Part shown: positions 59,861-64,000 of the stretch, in pieces
How the letters are laid out: each line of letters starts with the position of its first letter
How positions within the stretch are numbered: position 1 is the stretch's first letter
Origin: Pandoraea norimbergensis
GTDB lineage: Bacteria > Pseudomonadota > Gammaproteobacteria > Burkholderiales > Burkholderiaceae
Assembly (NCBI RefSeq): GCF_001465545.3
Contig: NZ_CP013480.3
Location: forward strand, 3,782,001 to 3,846,000
Length of the DNA stretch: 64,000 bases
Reading direction: 5' to 3'
The notes under the pieces: model-generated
Databases searched by the model: none
The model's input: the letters and a program-made list of their open reading frames with translations, nothing else
Told to the model about the DNA's origin: nothing
Position numbers and translations under genes: made by a program

Positions 59861-60571
59861 ATGGATAACGATCTGCAACCGCGTCGCATGCATCCGCTGA
59901 TCGCTGCCGCCGCCGGCAGCATCGTGGTCGTCAGCTTGCTCGGTGTCGCCGCCATTACGGGCGTGCTGCCCTCGGCGAAGAGCACCAACGGCCCGGCGCC
60001 GACGAGCGACGCTTCCAACTCGCCCAACTCGCAATATGCCCTGACGCCGCCGCAGACGCCTGCCCAGTCCGCGACTGCTTCACAGCAAGCTCAGCAAGCG
60101 CAGCAGGCGCAGCAGCAAGCCCAAGCAGCGCAGCAGGCCCAATACGCGCAACAGCAAGCGCCGCAGCGTGCTCCGGCACCGCAACCGTCGTACGCGCAAC
60201 AGTCTGCCCCGCCGGCACAGCAACAAGCCGCGGCGTGCTCCAGTTGCGGCACGGTGCAGTCGGTGCAGCCGATCCGCACGCAAGGCCATGCGACAGGTCT
60301 GGGTGCCGTCGGGGGTGCCGTCGCCGGTGGCCTGATCGGCAACCAGTTCGGCGCCGGTAACGGCCGCACCGCAATGACCGTGGTCGGCGCGCTCGGCGGC
60401 GGTCTGGCCGGTAACGAGGTCGAAAAGAACGTGCGCTCGGACACCGTGTATCGCGTCTACGTGCGCATGGACACCGGCAAGACCCGTTATTGGACGTATC
60501 AGCAAGCGCCGGGCGTACAACCGGGTGACCGCGTACGTCTGGAAGGCAACGGACTGGTGCGCGCCAGCTAA
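59861..60571 (+). CDS. glycine-zipper 2TM-domain envelope protein with Gln/Ala-rich linker
   Basis: 236 residues from the ATG at 59861 (ATGGAGAAAACAAC before it). An N-terminal membrane anchor (about 12-34) leads to a periplasmic linker (about 65-125) made almost only of Gln, Ala and Pro. A cysteine pair (CSSCG) and the glycine-zipper hairpin (about 145-190, GGAVAGGLIGNQFGAGNGR and GALGGGLAGNEVEK) follow, then a C-terminal beta-like domain (VYRVYVRMDTGKTRYWTY). Relatives of SlyB/PcpA type sit in the outer membrane; here the uncleaved-looking anchor suggests an inner-membrane-tethered protein. Exact role unknown. Confidence 0.82.
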   Translation: MDNDLQPRRMHPLIAAAAGSIVVVSLLGVAAITGVLPSAKSTNGPAPTSDASNSPNSQYALTPPQTPAQSATASQQAQQAQQAQQQAQAAQQAQYAQQQAPQRAPAPQPSYAQQSAPPAQQQAAACSSCGTVQSVQPIRTQGHATGLGAVGGAVAGGLIGNQFGAGNGRTAMTVVGALGGGLAGNEVEKNVRSDTVYRVYVRMDTGKTRYWTYQQAPGVQPGDRVRLEGNGLVRAS

Positions 60572-60667
60572 GGTCGCCAAGGTCTGTTCAGTGGCTGCTG
60601 ACGGCGCCCTTCAGGAAGGCACCGTCACACCAGCCTCCCAGGCTCGTCGCACACGTCGCAGAAACAC

Positions 60668-60693
60668 AAAAGCCGCTCTTTCGAGCGGCTTTT
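60668..60693. terminator. bidirectional intrinsic terminator
   Basis: The stem AAAAGCCGCTC/GAGCGGCTTTT with loop TTTC lies between the convergent glycine-zipper gene and iscX. Confidence 0.9.
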
Positions 60694-60730
60694 GTTTTAA
60701 CGGCATCGCTATGATCTGCGGTGCACCAGA

Positions 60731-60925
60731 TCAGCGAGCTTCGTCGATCCACGCCATCTGAATGGCTTCGAGCACCTTCTCACCAGCGCGGTCGGCGGCA
60801 TCGTCGAAACCGTCGAGTGCCATGACCCACTGATGCAGATCGGTAAAGCGCACGTATTGCGGGTCAACGTCGGGATGCGCGTCGGTGAGCGCAATCGCGA
60901 TGTCCTGAATGTCGGTCCATTTCAT
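60731..60925 (-). CDS. iscX: Fe-S assembly protein IscX
   Basis: 64 residues, the full family length. The acidic helical protein begins MKWTDIQDIAIAL and contains DAHPDVDPQYVRFTDLHQWV and the terminal IQMAWIDE, the IscX/YfhJ signature. It binds IscS and modulates cluster assembly, possibly as an iron-dependent adaptor. It is the last gene of the isc run, 57 bases after fdx. Confidence 0.96.
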   Translation of the reverse strand: MKWTDIQDIAIALTDAHPDVDPQYVRFTDLHQWVMALDGFDDAADRAGEKVLEAIQMAWIDEAR

Positions 60926-60982
60926 GGGGCAAGCTCCTCGTTCTTGTCGGGTATCTCACCGGGCGACGCTATACAGCGACGC

Positions 60983-61324
60983 TCAGTGATTTTCCTTGGC
61001 GTGGTTGATCGTGTACTTCGGAATTTCGACCACGAGGTCGGTATCTGCGGGCATCGGCGTCTGGCACGACAGGCGCGACGTCGGCTCCAGCCCCCACGCC
61101 TTGTCCAGCAGATCTTCTTCTTCGTCTTCCGCGGGTTGCAGCGCTTCGAAACCCTCGCGCACGATCACGTGGCAAGTGGTGCAGGCACACGACTTTTCGC
61201 AGGCGTGTTCGATTTCAATGTCGTTCATGAGCAGCGCGTCGCACACGGTGGTGCCCGGTGCAACCTCCAGCACGGCCCCTTCGGGGCACAGCTCAACGTG
61301 AGGCAATACAACGATTTGTGGCAT
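60983..61324 (-). CDS. fdx: ISC-system 2Fe-2S ferredoxin
   Basis: 113 residues. The cluster ligands Cys42, Cys48, Cys51 and Cys87 (CEKSCACTTC, then SCQTPMPADTDL) match the adrenodoxin-type Fdx. It supplies electrons for cluster assembly on IscU. Between hscA (23 bases upstream) and iscX, as in other isc operons. Confidence 0.97.
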   Translation of the reverse strand: MPQIVVLPHVELCPEGAVLEVAPGTTVCDALLMNDIEIEHACEKSCACTTCHVIVREGFEALQPAEDEEEDLLDKAWGLEPTSRLSCQTPMPADTDLVVEIPKYTINHAKENH

Positions 61325-61347
61325 GGCTTGCAGTTTCCGTGTGTGTC

Positions 61348-63225
61348 TTACAGTTTGTCGATGTCCGCCACGCGCCGGCCGGCCAGCGCTGCGCGGATGC
61401 TCTTGTCCATGCGACGCGCGGCAAAGGCGTCGGTCGCCTGCGACAGTGTCTCGGTGGCCGCCTTGATCGCGATCTGATCGTCACCCGACGCCTTCTGGCG
61501 CAGGTCGGCCAGCAGGCCGTCGATCTCGGCACGCTCGTCGGCGTCGAGCAATTCAGGGTCGGCAGCCAGCGCGCTGTCGATGGCCACGAGCAGGCGCTCG
61601 GCGTCCACCTGTTGCTCACGCAAGGCGCGGGCACGCATGTCCGTTTCTGCCGAGCCGAAGCTGTCTTGCAGCATGCGGGCAATGTCGTCGTCGGCCAGAC
61701 CGTACGACGGCTTCACTTCGATCGACGCGGCCACGCCCGAGTGCATCTCTTGTGCCGCCACCGACAGCAAACCGTCGGCGTCGACCTGATACGTCACGCG
61801 AATGCGTGCGGCACCGGCCGTCATCGGCGGAATGCCGCGCAGCTCGAAGCGGGCGAGCGAGCGGCAATCGGCCGCCAGTTCGCGCTCGCCTTGCAGCACG
61901 TGAATCGCCATGGCCGTCTGGCCATCCTTGAACGTGGTGAATTCTTGCGCGCGTGCGACCGGAATCGTGGCATTGCGGGGGATGATCTTCTCGACCAGAC
62001 CGCCCATGGTTTCCACGCCGAGCGAGAGCGGAATTACGTCGAGCAGCAGCCATTCGTCGCCGTCGGCCTGATTACCGGCAAGCATATTGGCCTGCACTGC
62101 CGCGCCAAGCGCCACGACCTGATCCGGGTCGAGATCGACCAGCGGCTCACGGCCGAAGAACGTGGCAACGGCTGCGCGCACTTGCGGCATGCGCGTCGCG
62201 CCACCGACCAGCACCACACCCTTGACGTCTTCCGGGCCCATGCCCGCGTCGCGCAACGCCTTGCGCATCGGTCCGATGGTGCGGTTCACGAGTTGTGCGC
62301 CCAGTTCGGTGAACTGCTCGCGCGTGAGTTTCAACGCGACCTGACGCTCGCCAGACAGCGTGAGCGCGATGTCGGCGTCTTGCGCATCGGTCAGTGCTTC
62401 CTTGGCGGTGCGGGCGTGATCGAGCAACGCGCGCACGTCCTGCGAGGTCAGCGACGCGGCATCGAGGCCCGCAGCGCCCACGGCCCAGCGGTAGATCACC
62501 TGATCGAAATCGTCGCCACCGAGCGCCGAATCGCCGCCCGCAGCGAGCACTTCGAACACGCCCTTCGTCAGACGCAGAATCGAGATGTCGAACGTGCCGC
62601 CACCCAGATCGTAAATGGCGTAGAGGCCTTCGGCCGCATTGTCCAGACCGTAGGCAATCGCGGCAGCGGTCGGCTCGTTGAGCAGGCGCAGCACGTTCAG
62701 ACCGGCCAGACGCGCGGCGTCCTTGGTGGCCTGACGTTGCGCATCGTCGAAGTACGCAGGCACGGTAATCACAGCGCCGACGAGATCGTCGCCCAGCGTG
62801 TCTTCGGCGCGCTGACGCAGCGTGGCGAGAATTTCAGCAGAGACCTCGACCGGGCTCTTCACACCACCGGCCGTGTTCATCTGCACCATGCCGGGGGCGT
62901 CGACGAAATCGTACGGCGCGTTGTCGGCGTGGGCGACATCGGCCAGACCCCGGCCCATGAAGCGTTTGACGGACACGATGGTGTTACGCGGATCGGTGGC
63001 GGCAGCGGCCTTGGCGTCGTAGCCGATCTGAGTGCGGGGACCGCCCAGATAGCGCACGACGGACGGCAGCAAAACGCGGCCCTGTTCGTCGGGCAGCACT
63101 TCAGCGACACCGCTGCGCACGGCGGCCACGAGGGAATGCGTCGTGCCGAGATCGATGCCCACGGCGAGTCGCCGCTGGTGCGGCGCAGGGGACATGCCGG
63201 GTTCGGAAATTTGCAGAAGGGCCAT
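61348..63225 (-). CDS. hscA: Fe-S cluster assembly chaperone HscA
   Basis: 625 residues from the ATG at 63225. It is an Hsp70 specialised for IscU. The ATPase domain has [12 protein letters not shown] and [14 protein letters not shown]; the linker and substrate domain include [17 protein letters not shown]. The frame continues 16 codons upstream, but [10 protein letters not shown] is the conserved start. It works with the co-chaperone HscB, encoded 87 bases upstream, to release clusters from IscU. Confidence 0.97.
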   Translation of the reverse strand: MALLQISEPGMSPAPHQRRLAVGIDLGTTHSLVAAVRSGVAEVLPDEQGRVLLPSVVRYLGGPRTQIGYDAKAAAATDPRNTIVSVKRFMGRGLADVAHADNAPYDFVDAPGMVQMNTAGGVKSPVEVSAEILATLRQRAEDTLGDDLVGAVITVPAYFDDAQRQATKDAARLAGLNVLRLLNEPTAAAIAYGLDNAAEGLYAIYDLGGGTFDISILRLTKGVFEVLAAGGDSALGGDDFDQVIYRWAVGAAGLDAASLTSQDVRALLDHARTAKEALTDAQDADIALTLSGERQVALKLTREQFTELGAQLVNRTIGPMRKALRDAGMGPEDVKGVVLVGGATRMPQVRAAVATFFGREPLVDLDPDQVVALGAAVQANMLAGNQADGDEWLLLDVIPLSLGVETMGGLVEKIIPRNATIPVARAQEFTTFKDGQTAMAIHVLQGERELAADCRSLARFELRGIPPMTAGAARIRVTYQVDADGLLSVAAQEMHSGVAASIEVKPSYGLADDDIARMLQDSFGSAETDMRARALREQQVDAERLLVAIDSALAADPELLDADERAEIDGLLADLRQKASGDDQIAIKAATETLSQATDAFAARRMDKSIRAALAGRRVADIDKL

Positions 63226-63312
63226 GGCTTTGCAATACGGGCGACGCGCAGGCGCGTGCACCCTTGTTCTCAAGCGGTTCTCAGAATCATGTGACGGCGC
63301 CGCACCGGGCCA

Positions 63313-63843
63313 TCACGCGTTTTCCAGCATTTCGATGCGCTGCGCGATATCTTCCTCGGCGCGCGCAATAAACATCAGTTGCCGTACGGCTTCGGCGGCC
63401 GGCTGCCAAGCCGCGTTGTCGAGCCAGTCGCCCAGTTTCGTCAGGCGGGTGCGCCGGTCGTCACGCAGTGTTTTCGCCAGCGCGTCGAGCGCGCCGACAT
63501 TGCGCGCGGCGACGGCATCGTCGATGGCTTCACGCCATTCCATCTGCTGCATCAGGAAATCGGGGGCCATCGCGGTGTTGTTCTCCGCGCCCACGTCGAT
63601 GCCCTGCAAGGTCAACAGATAGGTGCCGCGCTGCAACGGGTTACGCAGCGTGCGATACGCGGCATTGGCCTGTGCCGCCCACTGCATGGCGACCCGGCGC
63701 TCGGCATCGCTCGCATTCGCGAAGCGATCCGGATGCACCCGCGATTGCACCGCGCGGTATGCCGTCTCGAGCGCCTCGATGTCGAGCGCGAAGCGCTGCG
63801 GCAACTCGAACAGCGTGAAATAGTTGTCAGTCAATGCAGTCAT
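63313..63843 (-). CDS. hscB: Fe-S co-chaperone HscB (J domain)
   Basis: 176 residues. The N-terminal J domain has [15 protein letters not shown] and the essential HPD (37-39) in RVHPDRF, then [12 protein letters not shown]. The C-terminal three-helix IscU-binding part begins near [14 protein letters not shown]. Its start is only about 30 bases after a terminator-like hairpin, which implies read-through from the proximal isc genes. Confidence 0.96.
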   Translation of the reverse strand: MTALTDNYFTLFELPQRFALDIEALETAYRAVQSRVHPDRFANASDAERRVAMQWAAQANAAYRTLRNPLQRGTYLLTLQGIDVGAENNTAMAPDFLMQQMEWREAIDDAVAARNVGALDALAKTLRDDRRTRLTKLGDWLDNAAWQPAAEAVRQLMFIARAEEDIAQRIEMLENA

Positions 63844-63875
63844 TGCACCATCGTCTCTAGCGTCAGCCCGTAAAA

Positions 63876-63898
63876 AAAGCGGCTCGCGCCGCCTTGTT
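63876..63898 (-). terminator. terminator-like hairpin before hscB
   Basis: On the minus strand GCGGC-GCGA-GCCGC is followed directly by seven T. It lies between the partial gene at the window end and hscB. Confidence 0.7.
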
Positions 63899-63912
63899 GC
63901 CTACGCTACTAC

Positions 63913-63933
63913 CGCGCCGACCACGTCGGCGCG
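63913..63933. other. second hairpin upstream of hscB
   Basis: The perfect 9-bp arms CGCGCCGAC/GTCGGCGCG with a 3-base loop lie 10 bases after the stop of the partial gene, just ahead of the terminator-like hairpin. The two form a double hairpin in the isc intergenic region. Confidence 0.6.
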
Positions 63934-63943
63934 CCAATCTCGC

Positions 63944-64000
63944 TTACTTTGCCGGCGAACTTTCGGATACGTCGAAGCCATCTTGCGAATCCGGTGGCTC
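63944..64000 (-). CDS. C-terminal end of a gene running off the window (possibly iscA)
   Basis: The last 18 codons of an open frame end in TAA at 63944: ...DSQDGFDVSESSPAK. By position in a normal isc operon this should be iscA, but IscA proteins end within about nine residues after a CGCG motif, and no cysteine occurs in these 18 residues. It may be an extended IscA or another gene; identification is not possible from this piece. Confidence 0.4.
   Translation of the reverse strand, partial: EPPDSQDGFDVSESSPAK

Noticed and set aside
60061..60180. Repeated CAGCAAG-type units as a possible CRISPR or tandem repeat
   Set aside because: They are the coding repeats of the Gln/Ala linker, irregular in spacing and without spacers.

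Overview
The window reads as a chromosomal core segment of a Burkholderiales beta-proteobacterium, most likely Burkholderiaceae and Pandoraea-like. The DNA is GC-rich and almost every gene is a household gene. The order tpiA, secG, tRNA-Leu, nuoABCDEFGHIJ and the sets pyrG-kdsA-eno-ftsB, lolC-lolD-tatD-comEC and hscB-hscA-fdx-iscX are typical of this group. The genus is an inference from overall protein resemblance, not a database result. No insertion sequence, prophage, integrase, CRISPR array, rRNA or plasmid function was seen.

Layout. 1-8877: proton-pumping NADH dehydrogenase operon on the minus strand (nuoA to the start of nuoJ). 8965-11642: tRNA-Leu(GAG) with its own promoter and terminator, secG, tpiA and a zinc-free quinone oxidoreductase. 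12080-14709: a HTH-only LuxR-type regulator and a membrane diguanylate cyclase. 15045-21706, mostly plus strand: mutS, a secreted degenerate phosphoesterase-like protein, slyD (minus), a RoxA-type oxygenase and a small alanine-repeat lipoprotein. 21835-28906: a long minus-strand run of a PHP phosphatase, a YciO/Sua5 protein, an M50 protease, trpS, a methyltransferase, dapA, bamC and a metallo-beta-lactamase-fold hydrolase. 29100-33245: a hydrolase, a DUF455 ferritin-like protein, a gamma-carbonic anhydrase, hslO and a Trp/Gly/Tyr-repeat lipoprotein. 33341-45160: ftsB, eno, kdsA, pyrG, a hydrolase, comEC, tatD, lolD and lolC. 45389-48162: an RpfE-like gene and recJ. 48214-52976: the most accessory-looking block, holding a cupin gene, a secreted repeat-tailed protein, a TonB-dependent siderophore receptor and a PchR-like AraC regulator whose start codon lies in a 41-bp near-palindrome. 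53058-57683: a LysR regulator, a DUF1127 protein, prfB with its programmed frameshift, an Ivy-type lysozyme inhibitor and lysS. 57783-60571: two poorly known proteins (one DUF1444-like) and a glycine-zipper envelope protein. 60731-64000: the distal isc genes.

How it fits together. The dominant themes are respiration (complex I), Fe-S assembly that would serve it (hscBA, fdx, iscX), envelope biogenesis (bamC, lolCD, kdsA, secG, ftsB), translation (trpS, prfB, lysS, tRNA-Leu, RoxA) and DNA maintenance (mutS, recJ, tatD, comEC). The best candidates for undescribed biology are the iron-uptake block at 48-53 kb, the hendecad-repeat lipoprotein at 21.4 kb, the paired unknown genes at 58-59.5 kb, the phosphoesterase-like protein behind mutS, and the four-cysteine motif in TrpS.
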